Assembly (NCBI GenBank): GCA_032622095.1
Contig: CP136066.1
Coordinates: 94,759,319 to 94,823,318, forward strand
Length of the DNA: 64,000 nucleotides
Direction: 5' to 3'
Source of the DNA: Siphonodentalium dalli
Taxonomy: Eukaryota > Mollusca > Scaphopoda > Gadilida > Siphonodentaliidae
This document shows positions 44,985 to 56,480 of the stretch, one piece after another (positions within the stretch are counted from its first letter, which is position 1; each line of letters begins with the position of its first letter). A model generated the notes under the pieces. It was not told the DNA's origin and did not search any database. It saw only the letters and a list, made by a program, of their open reading frames with translations. Both the position numbers and the translations under genes were made by a program.

Positions 44985-45069
44985 TTAGGGTTAAGGTTAG
45001 GGTTAGGGTCGGGGCTACGGTTAGGGCTAGGGTTAGGGCTAGGGTTAGGGCTAGGGTCAGGGTTAGGAC
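44985..45069 (+). repeat. Interstitial telomere-like tract, copy B
   Basis: About fourteen TTAGGG/CTAGGG-type hexamers, longer than copy A and with a regular alternation of GTTAGGG and GCTAGGG in the second half. This indicates local expansion after the duplication. Confidence 0.85.
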
Positions 45070-45267
45070 ATACCCTTGAAATGGCAATGCCAGCAATGTC
45101 ATTGATTTTGTTAACGATGTCGTGTTTATAGGATTTTGCTCCAATCGACGCATTATATATAGTGTTTTTGCAGGTTGTTGTAACATTTTCGCAAATGAAA
45201 CACGACGGAATTGGAAACATATTCACAACAAAACAATTATCATTATCATGTAATAAATAGAGGATCT

Positions 45268-45395
45268 ACAAGTGGTCCCCAGTATATAGCGGAATTTACA
45301 AAACTCGTCCAGTAAATTAGGTCTGGACCGAGCCGTCCTGACCTAATTTACTGGACCAGTTTTGTAAATTTCGCTGTAAACTGGGGACGACTTGT
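45268..45395. repeat. 128-bp hairpin in duplicated block B
   Basis: Counterpart of 39829-39955, same arms with one or two changes (GTCCAGTAAATTAGGTC here pairs better than GTCCATTAAATTAGG in copy A). Confidence 0.88.
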
Positions 45396-45765
45396 AAATT
45401 ATGTCCATTACATGATCCAAAACCTCGGCAAAACATACTTAAATCGACAAATTGGACGCGAAACTAACAAAGGCTTCTGTAAGGCACGCGATGACGTTCA
45501 CGAAACTATGCGTAGTTTGCCAGTGTAAAGAAATAGTCCCAAATAAATAATCTTGACCCTTCGGCGTATTTAATGGCCTATATTTAATGACATAACTTTT
45601 CAAACTCTTCATTAGTTATAGTTTGTTGGAAAAATATTGGAAGCTTGGAAGTCGTAGCATTTTGAGACGTAGCGTACGTAATGTAAACAGACGACAAACC
45701 GGAAGTCAAAGGTCACCTGGCACTATTTCCTGTTAACGTTTCTTATCACAATTTATAGAATAGAT

Positions 45766-46047
45766 GCACATGCCGTTCAAACGTAGTAGTCTATATTCCC
45801 CATGTTAAACGACATCCGCAAATACAAAATAACGCTAACGTACTGCAAATGTTTTACACGACAACTGTTAACAAATTTGGGCTGAATTCATCTGATGTGG
45901 TATGATTCCTCAAAATAAACAACAAACCATCGTTACTTGGAAATGTAGTTTGGGCTAACATTTACACAAATCCTCCACCTTCTCTATCCCGACACACACG
46001 TCAGACGAGAAACAGCCATCAGAGAACCGCCCAAATTGGGCGAAATA
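45766..46047 (-). repeat. Dispersed repeat, right member of an inverted pair
   Basis: Reverse complement of 32300-32592 over about 280 bp, with some decay toward the outer end (CGCCCAAATTGGGCG against CGGCCAATTTGGCCG). The pair spans 13.7 kb. A 13-14-base C run follows at 46072-46084. Confidence 0.82.
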
Positions 46048-46807
46048 AGCTGTATATCTCGCTGCTTACCAACACCCCCCCCCCTCCGCTCGACCCAGGT
46101 TGTCCCTCTTGGCGAACAACCTGCACACAAGTATGTATCCATAACTTACACTGGCGTACGTGGACAAATGATTCGGTGGATACGTGGTTGTGGCTACTGG
46201 CTGCAGAGAAACAACATGCATATCTTATATAAAACATCCATATTTAATATATCACAAAACTGATGTATCACATATATTATTATCTCAACATATACATTAA
46301 AACATAACAACATAAACTTACACATATATTATGAAACGACAGAACGTTACACGCAGCTGCCTTCTGTGGAATGACAAAATGAAAGAGGTTTCATCATAAT
46401 ACAATGAATGCTATCAAATGAGGTAGCCTGCGTGATGAAATGTAAAATCTACATTTTATTTCGTAAACTGCAACACTTTCCTATATAATAGTATGGGGCA
46501 ACTGTTCAAAAACTGGTTCCTTGTATACCTTTTTGTAGAGGCAAGGCATGTATATTTTCAACATCAGGATGGGTGGTGCTAAATAATTGGACTGTATGCC
46601 AATTTTTTTAATGTCACGTGACCTCCAAATCCAAGATGGTTTTCGAGGATTTTTGCACATGTTTTTGAACAAATCTACCCCAAATAGCTGCGATATGTCC
46701 TCAAATCATCCGATCAACTTGCCTTTATGGCTTACTGGTTCAGGCGACGCAGCAGATGTGCTCAGTAAGGTCAGAGTTAACATTATGGGCTGTTTTAGAA
46801 ATTTCGT
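46048..46807. other. No gene seen (46.05-46.8 kb)
   Basis: Contains the poly-C tract and a single CCAAATCCAAGATGG box near 46624. No exon. Confidence 0.4.
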
Positions 46808-46881
46808 TCCTGCATATAGTTTGTTGAGTTTAAAAGGAGATGGTCCCATAAATGGCCGGATTTAGTGTACAGTCCCCCTTG
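46808..46881. mobile_element. Terminal fragment of the AAGGGGTACTG long-TIR family
   Basis: AAAAGGAGATGGTCCCATAA, ATGGCCGGATTTAGTGTACA and CCCCCTTGA match the right end of the element at 15939-17959 (AAAAGGAGATGGTCCCATAA, CAGTACCCCTT). Only this end is present. Confidence 0.72.
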
Positions 46882-47136
46882 AAAAGACATAACATGATTG
46901 TGCACATAAAACGTGAGTTTGGTCAACACGATCAAATTAATTTGATGTTAATGCTACTAAAGAAGAAAATAGCCAGGTTCAGCCACACGCCGTACGTGTA
47001 TTTAAATATCGTGTGTTACCATTGCCAACGAAAGCCACCTGACTCACGTGACCATTCCGCCTACACATATACACGTTCAAACTAATTATAAGTTTTTGTC
47101 AAACGGGTAGCCTGAAGAAACGTGTGTCTGTCATTT

Positions 47137-47229
47137 GCAGAATGAGGTCCCAGAGTGTGAATTTAGTGACGCTACCCCGCATAGTGGGCTAGCATCACTA
47201 AATTCACACTCTGGGTACCTCATTATGCA
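47137..47229. repeat. 93-bp hairpin
   Basis: GCAGAATGAGGTCCCAGAGT, GTGAATTTAGTGA pair with TCACTAAATTCAC, ACTCTGGGTACCTCATTATGC, loop about 24 bases. Confidence 0.85.
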
Positions 47230-49314
47230 TAGCCTCATCTCCTATGGGCAACATAGACTCAGATTGAAGGTCCAAATGGTGAATAAATTGTGATGCACAC
47301 CCATTGAGTATCTCGTTTATGCAATGTATCGTCTGCCAATTTGGGGAAATAGAGAAAGTAAACTAAAACAGAAATAGAATCTATGTGAAGAAACTTCTAT
47401 AGAAATTTGATAATAAAGAAACTTTCACATACTCAATGAATTCTGGGTCCTAGCTGTAATTTTTTACCTAAGCCCACATACATTTAACGATAATAGTTTT
47501 GCATGTAGGTCAGACTCGTTAATTCCCGGGCTGTCCTAGACGTGTGTTGCCTGGGCTGAACTTGTGCTAGTATTGGGCTGAATTGTACTTTTGTCTGCAT
47601 TGGTGTTTGGTTTTGGGGGAGGGGGTTTTGGTTTTGGTTTGGGGTTTTGTCACATTTTGGAACATATTTACAAATAAGAATTGTTCGGAAGGGTCCTTAT
47701 CTGTTCTTCCACTACCTCTCATGCCTCCTCTAACCCTTCTTGGTGTGCCTCTATACTTCCTCGAATGAATATATTTCTAGGGATACCACGTCCACTTGTA
47801 CGGAAAAGGCTGAATGCAATCAGGCAGGGGGTGGCGACGTGCGCATGTCACAACCACGGCACGTTTCCGGCTTCTTGAAACCAAGTGACGTCACATGTAA
47901 ACACAATGCGCGTCTCGTTTCCAAGTATTTTAGTTTACGATGATACGTGTTTTGATTTAATGGTTTACTCAAATGAACTTACAGTTTATTCTATGCGAAT
48001 TATCGATTATTTATTCGTAATTTGTTTACGGCTTATAAAAGCTACAAATTAAAACACCCATTTTTTGTATTGATCTAATGATCAATTTTATGGTCCAAAA
48101 CCGTTGAAAACGGTGAAAACCATTTTAATTTCAGGCTAGAAATAGAATGGACAACTTTGCCTCAAGTCACGAATTCAAAGGGCCATAAGTTTATTTTCTT
48201 AAACAATGTTTTGTTAATACCTTTGCAATTTGTTCAATCTACTATATTTAAAAGGTTACATGAAAGTCGGGGCACATTGGTGTCAAATTATTGAGTTACA
48301 TGACCTCAAATATTGCATTTCATGACACGAGTTCAGTGTCAGACTTAGGTCAACGCGACCGCTTTCGCAAGGGTACGCAGTGACTACGCACTACGTTCAT
48401 GACTGAACTATGTCAGACTGAGAGGCCACACAATGGGACATTTGTTTGAGAATATAAATTCATAATAAACTTTATGTGTGTGTTTAATCTGGAGAAAATT
48501 ACTAAAACACTGAATGTTCTAGTTTTTGTTTTACTAATTAACCTTTACCATAGAAATTAGAATAGTGAATACGGAATTTGGCTCATTCTGCGAAATTGGG
48601 GACAAAGGCACACAACTCGAAAAATACTTAACGTATCTGGGATTGGTTTTCATTTCTGGATTCAGAAAATTGAGGTCGACAAAATGAACCTGATATGTGT
48701 AGGACTTGTGAATTATATATTTTTATATACATCCATGAAAATCCATAAATGGATGATTTGACCAAATTTTCCAATATTTATTTCACAGAATTCACCAATT
48801 TCCTTTTCCCCGATTTTAGCTGATTTTTAGTGTGTTGTTTTATATGTAGCGTTTATTCGGGCAAATATTTTGTCTGCATTTTTTCTCATAAATGCACTGG
48901 ACTAGTTTGGACTAGAAGGGAAATAAAAAAAAAATCAACCATGTCAAAACTCAAATTATACATATTATTATCTACAAATTAAGGGTTGTTCCCCCCCCCC
49001 TTCTTCTCCTTGTTTGTATAGGCCTAATACTTAAAGAAAACTCTTTAAGCATTGTTTATTGTTTTCATGTTACTTTTAAATTTAAAGCTATTTCATGCTA
49101 AGCCTAAAAGTAAACAAAATATGGTCAAGCTTTTTCACATTTATTCCTTATTTGACCTCATCATATTTGTGATGAAGATTGAGTACCGGTAATTCATTTG
49201 TGCTGAAATGCAAATAAAAATTAATATGCAGAGATTCCCCCAAAAATCACATTGATTCAGGCCATGAAGACATCATTCAACATAGGGCTATGTACTAGTA
49301 TCTAGTACGGTACT
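47230..49314. other. No gene seen (47.2-49.3 kb)
   Basis: Contains a T/G-rich tract (TTTTGGGGGAGGGGGTTTTG near 47610) and a short C run near 48990. A small inverted pair around a CpG-rich patch at 48330-48425 (TTCAGTGTCAGAC / GACTGAACTATGTCAGACTG) is present. Frames are short. Confidence 0.4.
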
Positions 49315-50175
49315 GTACGGGAGGCCAAATTCACATTTAATAGCTAATTACACTTAAGCGTAAAACTGTACATTTAAGCTTTTATGCGTAAGACTTTAAG
49401 AGTATTTTCATTACGCTTAAGCCTAATGCTATTTAGTTCAGTCATATAAAATAGAAGCAGAGACTCTACCCATAAAGTGCAAATGGTTTACGATGAAGCG
49501 CAAGCGATTTGCACTGAAGGATAAATGATATAGACTGAAGCGAAAATAAGGAATAATTGTGCAAAAGGCCTCTCATATTAAAACACATCAAAAATGGATG
49601 CATTAAAGTTTTTAAAGTAGACATACTACTATATTTTCTAGATTATTATTACAAAGAATTATGCTTTATGATTTAATATTTATAAGTTTTTGGCAATAAG
49701 CTTTCCCTCCCATAAATATGGGCCCAATTAATTTATGCTTACGTGCAATTCATTTACACTTAAGTGTAATTCATTTAGCTTAATTCATTCTCATAGAAAG
49801 ATTAATTAAGAAGCATACCTAAATGAATTAAGCTTAAAAGCGGAAGTATACTACAATCCCAACATGGGGGGGGGGGGGCTATTGCTACCTGGCTGACCAT
49901 CGGAGATCTTCCCGACAGGGGGGTCTGTAGCCATCACTGACCACTCCCCTAGAGCCACCCCTGGGTAGGATAGATGAAGAACCCAATTACACTTACTTGT
50001 AATTAGATTATGATCAATCTGGATCAAACATCAATTATTTATTATTTACGCTTAAGCGTAAGTCAAGTGAATGGCACTTAATAAGTATGAGTTACACTTA
50101 ACTTAAGCATAATTTACACTTAAGCATCATTACGACATTAGCTAAATAAAAGTGATATCGGCCTCCCATACATGT
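49315..50175. mobile_element. CTTAAG-rich element with GGGAGGCC ends
   Basis: Left end GTACGGGAGGCCAAATTCAC, right end GATATCGGCCTCCCATAC. The interior is studded with CTTAAGCGTAA-type dyads, including a perfect 16-bp palindrome TTACGCTTAAGCGTAA at 50046-50061 and ACACTTAAGTGTAATTC near 49752. No protein coding is seen. A second copy starts immediately afterwards in inverted arrangement. Confidence 0.65.
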
Positions 50176-50209
50176 AAAAGTACACGATCATCTACATGTA
50201 TGGGAGGCC
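50160..50209. repeat. 50-bp junction palindrome between two GGGAGGCC element ends
   Basis: GGCCTCCCATACATGTA at 50160-50176 and TACATGTATGGGAGGCC at 50193-50209 are perfect complements around a 16-base spacer. AAATTCACATTT follows the right one just as it follows the left end at 49325. So two element termini face outward from the spacer. Confidence 0.85.
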
Positions 50210-50345
50210 AAATTCACATTTCATAATGAATTGCGTTTAAGTGCAATTGATTGTACTTATTAAAGCACAAATAATTACAGTTAAGACTTAAGCGCAATTA
50301 ATAGATTGTACTTAAGCGCAATTAATTTAGCTTAAGCGCAATGTA

Positions 50346-51114
50346 TTAATTATATATAGACATAAATTCATAATGTCATTAATGAAAATGCCAACATTGG
50401 TCACTACAACATAATAATCCAGATCTAGTCTGAACACATACTGTCTAATATAACAATAATGGAGCCCCCAGGCTAATCCAGATACAGAAGTCAGAATGAT
50501 ATTGATATAATGATAAGTCATATTAATTTAATGAAACATTAATTTATATAGTATTTATACATGTATTGTACATATTTTAATTCTCATTCCCGCATTGTAC
50601 CTTTTAAAAATTATTTTAAGATTATCCGTGGCTCTATCAACTACTTATGCCAAATTGCATGTTTACAATTCACAATGTATCTCAAGAATTGCAGTGTTTA
50701 CACTCAATAATTTTGAACCAAACCATTCGATCGACCCCTGGTAACTCAATTTACCTTTGCAAAATTTGTAATATTTCCTCTTCCTTAAACATGCCATCCA
50801 GTTGTGTAATATGATATTCTGTAGTAAATCAGAATTGTTTGAATTATTCAATTATTATCATGATTATCGATCGTTAACACGATTATAGTATTAGTTTCGT
50901 GTTGTTTATTTGATTTTCGAAGCGAAGTGGACTCGTGAAGTGACCTTGCATGTTAGGTCAACTTTAGGGCATTGCTAAAAGCATTGCGGACCAGGAACAT
51001 TTCACGCATGCGCACCAGACGTAACACCTTCTACCTGATTGCATTCAGCCTTTTCCCACTTGTACATAGTCCGAAGGAACGAATGAAAATCCCGGCTCAA
51101 CATTATTGTGTTTT
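50346..51114. other. No gene seen (50.35-51.1 kb); 3' flank of LINE ORF1
   Basis: On the minus strand this follows the ORF1 stop. An ORF2 would be expected to start here in an intact LINE; none is open. GCGCATGCGTGAAATG lies near 51000. Confidence 0.45.
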
Positions 51115-51895
51115 TCAGAGCTGTTCTTTTTGTTTGCCAACCTTTGGCTTTTTTGGTGCCGGTTGTTGTTGTTGTTGTTTCTGTTGTTGCTGTTTGTTTG
51201 TGTGTTGCTTTTGTTGTTCTTTGCTAGGACTAAGCGGAGGTTCATCTTGTGTGGGAACAGACCTGTCTGAAAGTGCTGTATCAGACTTGAACAGTTTATT
51301 GTCCACATATAACCCATCGGCCACTACTCTAGCTTCATAGCCTTGATCTCGGGCTTGTTTTGCTAATGACAATAGTTCTTCCTTCCTGTATGTATTAACC
51401 ACCTTTGGATATTGTTCATTTACATAATATTTAGTGTTTTTCAGCTGGCCACTGCTTTTCCTCACTTTCTCTCTATCACTATAATTTGCGAATTTAACAA
51501 CAATCGGCCTATTTTCCCCATCCACATACTTTCCTAGTCGGTATGCTTTATCTAGCGCTATGTCCTCATCTATATGTAGCCTTTGACCGAAGAATTCGCT
51601 AACAACTCTTTTAGTTGGTACATTATTGTTTTTATGCTGTTCAATCTCTTCGATACCACTGAGAATCAGGCAATCTTCCTTGATTTCCATCTGAAGGTCG
51701 GTCGGACAAATTGTGTGCGTTTATTGTGTGCGTTTATCAATTAGCGATAACCGTGCCCTATCAAGCATCATGTTTGTAACGTGTTGCTGTATGCTGTTTT
51801 TGAAAGCTTTGATTTCATGTATGTCCTGTTCCAACGTTGAAAGCTTATTCTCCAGCGTTTCAACTCTTCCCGTAAGGGATTGTACACACATGTAG
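51115..51895 (-). pseudogene. Non-LTR retrotransposon ORF1 (coiled coil + RRM-like), main part, broken
   Basis: Read on the minus strand from 51895 the frame gives a leucine-rich coiled coil (LTGRVETLENKLSTLEQ). It meets TAA at 51721-51723 and continues in the same frame from an ATG at 51690 for 191 codons. The second part has the order typical of LINE ORF1 nucleic-acid chaperones. It shows a CLILSGIEE strand, DIALDKAYRLGK, RPIVVKFANYSDREKV, and YVNEQYP followed by YRKEELLSLAKQARDQGYEA, ending in a Gln-rich, Lys-rich tail with a PKKPK cluster. A 13-bp direct repeat (AAACGCACACAAT, minus strand) at the stop suggests a small duplication broke the frame. The 5' coding part lies 4.6 kb away at 56481-56552, separated by a transposon. 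No ORF2 follows. Confidence 0.75.
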
Positions 51896-52554
51896 CAGGG
51901 TTGGGGCGATTACATGCCAATGTAATCAATTACGATTACAATTACTTTTGATTTACATGATTACGATTGCTGATTACATTTTTCCCAATGTAATCGATTA
52001 CGATTACAATTACTTTAGTAAATGTAATCGATTACTTTTTGATTACATCTGATTACAATTGTTAGTTTCCAACCATTTTGATCGCATATAGGAATAAATA
52101 ATGAAATAATTCAAATTAACATATCAAATTTGATTTAATAAAGACATCACTGCATAACATGGAAACAAGAAACGACTGAAACAATAGAAAGAAGCCACCA
52201 ATAAACATATAAACTTTTTACATTTACATGTATTGGAAAGGTTTCATCATGAAGTTATGCACCAACTTATTGGGAATACATTATGTTGTATGTGTATTTA
52301 TTTATGTAAATATATTTTAATATGTTTATGATTTTCTTACATGCATTCAAACTAACGCATAATATTTATGAAAATATCACCAGAAGCAATTATAAATTAT
52401 TTGCATGTTCTGTACTCAACACAATGAAGATAACACTAAGATTTATTTGATGATCACCCGTTGTTAATCCTGATGAGGATTAAATGAGGCTTAACTCCAT
52501 GAGTGCAGTAAATGACAAACCAGCTAATTAGGTCTACCGATGTACATCACACCT

Positions 52555-54943
52555 GGACCCTGTTTCATGAAGGCAACTTATGACGTAGTTGGGACTTAAG
52601 ATGGTCATAAGTTCAAACTTCAGTCATAAGTGCGTTTCACAAAGTCTTAACCTAAGATGGTCTTAACTTTGGTCTTAACTTTAAGACTGGTGTGAGGTGT
52701 CATAAGATCATCTTAAAGTTAAGACCTACGTTGTGATCCGCAGTTGGTCCGAAATGTGGATGGGATCTAGTTCATGTATATATTATTATAAACACATTAA
52801 ACTGAATAACACCTGGCTAGCACGGAGGGGTGTTTCAGAAATGTTAGTAATTAATAACCAACTGGTAAGCTATAGCAGTGACGTGGCCAGTGGTTGCAAG
52901 ATTGGCGGGGTGTCCGCTACTAACTGTAAACCGCCAAGACCGGACTATATATACATTTCTAATTGCTGTAACGAAAAGAATATATTTACATAGAGTTGCA
53001 CATCATTTGCGATTCAAATCACCCAATCGCACTGTAGACAATAATCATGTTGAGACAATAAGTCCGAACATTTTCACATCCAGGATAATAGTGAATGATT
53101 TATACTCAGTTATTTAAAAAAAATGCTTATGTCAGCTATTATTATTATTATTATTATTTACTTGCCTTTCTATATTATTATGTTATAATTTGATTGTAAA
53201 ATGTATTGTATATGTACTCCGTATATATATCGGCAAGATAATAATACATAATATGTGTTATTTTATTATTATTATTATGTATATTATCATAATCTATTAA
53301 CTATGAAATAAAAAGATATATAGCATGTATATAGTATACGGACCGCGCGGGCACACCGGGATCCGCGAAAGAACATATAATATCACTGTGAACCGGCCCA
53401 CAGACCCCTGGGGGAATTACAAAAATACCAATATATTGGTATTTTAGTAATTTTCCCCAGGGGCCTGTGAACCGGCCGTCTGTTCACGTGTTGTTAATTA
53501 TAAACGGTCTTTATTAGAAGTCGTTGATTTGGTTTTTATTAAAACATATATGCAGAATGTCGTTCAACGTAACGTACTTTCGAAGTTCATACGCAGTTTG
53601 TTAATTATAACAGGCGTTAAGCACATATTTGTCAACATAACCAGAGCAAATGGCATTAACATCATTTATATATGGCTTCTACAAGTATGTATCAGATTGG
53701 AAATAAGTATATTTGGAGCACGATATGAAGTCCTATTCACATTATAGCAATATAAATAAAGAGCGTGTTGTGTTAGTATTCCGTGAATCAATAAAGAGCG
53801 TTTAGCTCAGTGCTTCCATTGTGGTGTATTGTATGTGTATTCCGTCGTGGCGAAATATTCGGATTCCTGGTATTATAGATGCTTCAAAGGCGTATAATGT
53901 ATTATAACCTAATATCAGCATTGGAATGAGCGAACATATGTCTCGCGTCGCCTTAATGGCATGTTATATGGGTGAAGATTCACATTCTGAGTTACGATGT
54001 ATAAGTCCCTTTAATAACTGAAATAATATATTTGAGCTCGTTACGTTTGTATAAAATAGGCATTGGAAGCATGCAGCTATGTGTGGATGGGGTCCGACGC
54101 GAAAACACAGTTAAAAAGCGCGCCCGTGCAGTTAAGTATTGACCAGTCATTATACTGATTAACGCCCTTGCATTAAAGGCACGTGCGGCCTTAATTGTCG
54201 AAAATATTCATATTTGTTCCAAACACCGTAAACAGAAAAACATTAAAACGCACACAGTTCCGTTCATATATACCATGACCATCGCGTAAACAGAATGTTA
54301 TCATAAAGACCTACTATATTTTACCTAAGCAAGAGCCTGATTGTGTTACAGAAGACAGCACAATGCTATGGCTAATAACAAACAAATGGCATAAACGCTC
54401 TTTATTAGTTCCATATCAGGTATTCACCAACAAAGAACGCTCTTTATGTTTACCATCATAATATAAACAAACACCAGAAAAGTTACTTTTTATGCTTTTG
54501 TTTACATAACAATGGTCAAACATATGACCATAACACACTGTTTATGCGATATTTCTTATTTGTATACGGACAAAGTCTATCTACATTTTGATGTTCTTTC
54601 TGTTTGTGGCGGTTTTTGACGGGTGGATATATTTTCACAGGATACCCACCGCCAAGGCCAACCGTGTCTTTAAACTATCATAACTATTCTTAGACACGCC
54701 CTAGTACCTGTCACCAGACACTGCACCTCGGAATATAACACACACAAAACCAACATTTTCTGTGCATAGCTGTAATAAATTGTCGAGAGCGCGCTAACTT
54801 AAATTACTACTTGAGTAGGACTTAATCTTGTTTTGTGAAACGCGTTCTTGAAACGGAAAAGTTACATCATAAGAGCCACCTTAGATCTTAGATTAAGTCC
54901 ATCTTAAGATAATCTCATGACATTGCTTCATGAAACAGGCCCC
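52555..54943. mobile_element. TIR element with CCTGTTTCATGAAG ends, nested
   Basis: The left end GGACCCTGTTTCATGAAGGC and right end GCTTCATGAAACAGGCCCC pair. Inside, GGGACTTAAGATGG at the left and CCATCTTAAGATAATC at the right pair as well, with several more CTTAAGATGGTCTTAA dyads at 52640-52720. The 2.4-kb interior includes ATTn microsatellite (53138-53160), a perfect hairpin (53393-53474) and AAAGAGCG/CGCTCTTT boxes in opposite orientations (53758, 53792, 54397, 54437). The boxes may mark another insertion. No protein-coding gene seen. Confidence 0.7.
53393..53474. repeat. 82-bp hairpin without loop
   Basis: CCGGCCCACAGACCCCTGGG, GGAATTAC, AAAATACCAATA meets TATTGGTATTTTAGTAATTT, CCCCAGGGGCCTGTG, AACCGG directly at the centre (ATAT). 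Only a few mismatches. Confidence 0.87.
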
Positions 54944-55059
54944 TGCTTTGTTCAGTTAATTAGCCCTATTGTACCAGTGTGACTCTACAGCCATTGTCTG
55001 CAGTATAGTCCCCATTCAACTTAATCCCAATCGAAGACGGTTAGCCTATTTATTCATAT

Positions 55060-55988
55060 TATAAACCGGTTCACACCCCTCGGCCAATCAAATTGCTCCA
55101 ATTCATGAACAATATTTCTTGTATGAATATGTAGTTCAACGGGGCCAAAATACAGACTTGAGCTAAATATCACACAGAAATTGACATTAATTGGATAGTA
55201 AGCTGAAAGAAGATCGGACCGGTAGGTGTGAAATTCTAACAATGCGCCATGATAATGATCGCACCAGTCACTTGGGAAATTAAAACACGGATCATTCCAT
55301 TATTAGCGGACATATAGGGGTGGTCTGCATGGGTTGGGGCCCAACACTTTTGGTTGAATATATTTTTGTCTATCGAGAGGGGCGGGCGATTGGAAGTAAG
55401 CTGAACGAGATCCAAACCTGTTTCGAATGTATAATCCACAATAATCACATAATGATCTTCAGAATGATACATTGAGAACATTTCACAAACTGTTCTCATA
55501 TACATGCATGTGCGCGGAAAATTCAGGCACTATACACAGGTTTGCTTACGTCTTTTGTTATGAATGCCGGTGATATTTCATCAAACAAACTTCATGCAAT
55601 TAATGTGGAATAGTTTCACTTCGGAGTCCAAACACTACCGGCACATTGTCTCCTGTGTTCTGAACGATAATTCCATTATGACAACAAGGCGAAAAATAAC
55701 TTAAACAGCTGAAACAGTTTATTGTCACAACGAAGAATCTGTTTTATCAAGAAACACGTTATCAGTATAAAACGTTCTCAAATTCGGACACAAAATGATT
55801 TATCAATGCTGATATATAATGCAGACCCAAGTGAGCCGATTGTCAACGAACATTTGACTAATTATTCAACAGGAACATGTAACACCACAATCCATTCAAT
55901 TAACTTTTAATTGAATGTTAATTGATAGGTAATCGTCGAATAGAATGTGGCTCAAGTGTGTTTGCATTGGGGTGTGAACCGTTTTATA
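55060..55988. mobile_element. TIR element with TATAAACCGGTTCACACCCC ends, nested
   Basis: ATTATAAACCGGTTCACACC at the left and GGTGTGAACCGTTTTATAAA at the right form the inverted ends. 929 bp, non-coding interior (frames of 62-89 codons, no motif). It lies inside the GATTAC-type element. Confidence 0.72.
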
Positions 55989-55995
55989 AATATGT

Positions 55996-56090
55996 CATAA
56001 CCCCCTTGGGTATCTGTACAAGAAATATAGACCGCGCCGCTTCGCGGCTTGGTCTATATTTCTTGTACAAATACCCAAGGGGGTTATAAC
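55996..56090. repeat. 95-bp hairpin
   Basis: CATAACCCCCTTGGGTAT and GTACAAGAAATATAGACC pair with GGTCTATATTTCTTGTAC and ATACCCAAGGGGGTTATA around a GC-rich turn (CGCCGCTTCGCGG). It is adjacent to the right end of the preceding element and could be an independent small foldback. Confidence 0.88.
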
Positions 56091-56480
56091 CTATACTTAG
56101 AACATTTCATTGTCTGTATCACAAGTTTATTGTCATTCATGCTGTATTCAACAATTGTGTGTTGTTATCTGTGTCCACTGCCATAATGTACATACACACA
56201 TCACACATGACAAAATTGTACTAACTTTCTAATATGTTGTTTGTATCTGTGCACACTCCACAGTACCACAGTATGAGACTATCAATATCCAATAGCCATC
56301 CATATGGATATTTTAGTAAAAGTAATCAAAATGTAATCATGATTACAGGTACATTTGAAAGTAATCGATTACGATTACTTGTAATCAAGAAATGTCATGA
56401 TTACTGATTACAGACGATTACTCCAAATTTTGTAATCGATTACTTTGATTACGATTACTGATTACGATTACCCCAACCCC

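Larger units (their letters stand above)
43352..45765 (+). repeat. Segmental duplication, copy B
   Basis: Same order as copy A (38944-40224): dead retroelement frame, telomere-like tract, hairpin, terminal block CACCTGGCACTATTTCCTG. It has a ~975-bp insertion (repeat E copy 2) where A reads CCTCATTATAATGTGTATAG uninterrupted. It ends exactly where the inverted repeat at 45766 begins. Confidence 0.9.
51896..56480. mobile_element. 4.6-kb GATTAC-type TIR element inserted in LINE ORF1
   Basis: Left end GGGTTGGGGCGATTACATG, right end CGATTACCCCAACCCC. Both ends are followed inward by 150-200 bp of iterated TAATCGATTAC/GATTACGATTAC in inverted arrangement (51905-52050, 56320-56475). The end style is hAT-like. 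ACACA occurs just outside both ends (51886-51890, 56481-56485), but an unambiguous 8-bp duplication is not visible. Two other elements sit inside (52555-54943 and 55060-55988). No transposase frame, so it moved in trans. Confidence 0.78.

Noticed and set aside
32300-46047. Polinton/Maverick candidate from size and inverted ends
   Set aside because: No integrase, protein-primed polymerase, ATPase, protease or capsid frame is present, and the ends do not begin AGT.
53790-53830. tRNA gene suggested by GTTTAGCTCAGTGC (A-box-like)
   Set aside because: No B box or cloverleaf pairing downstream.
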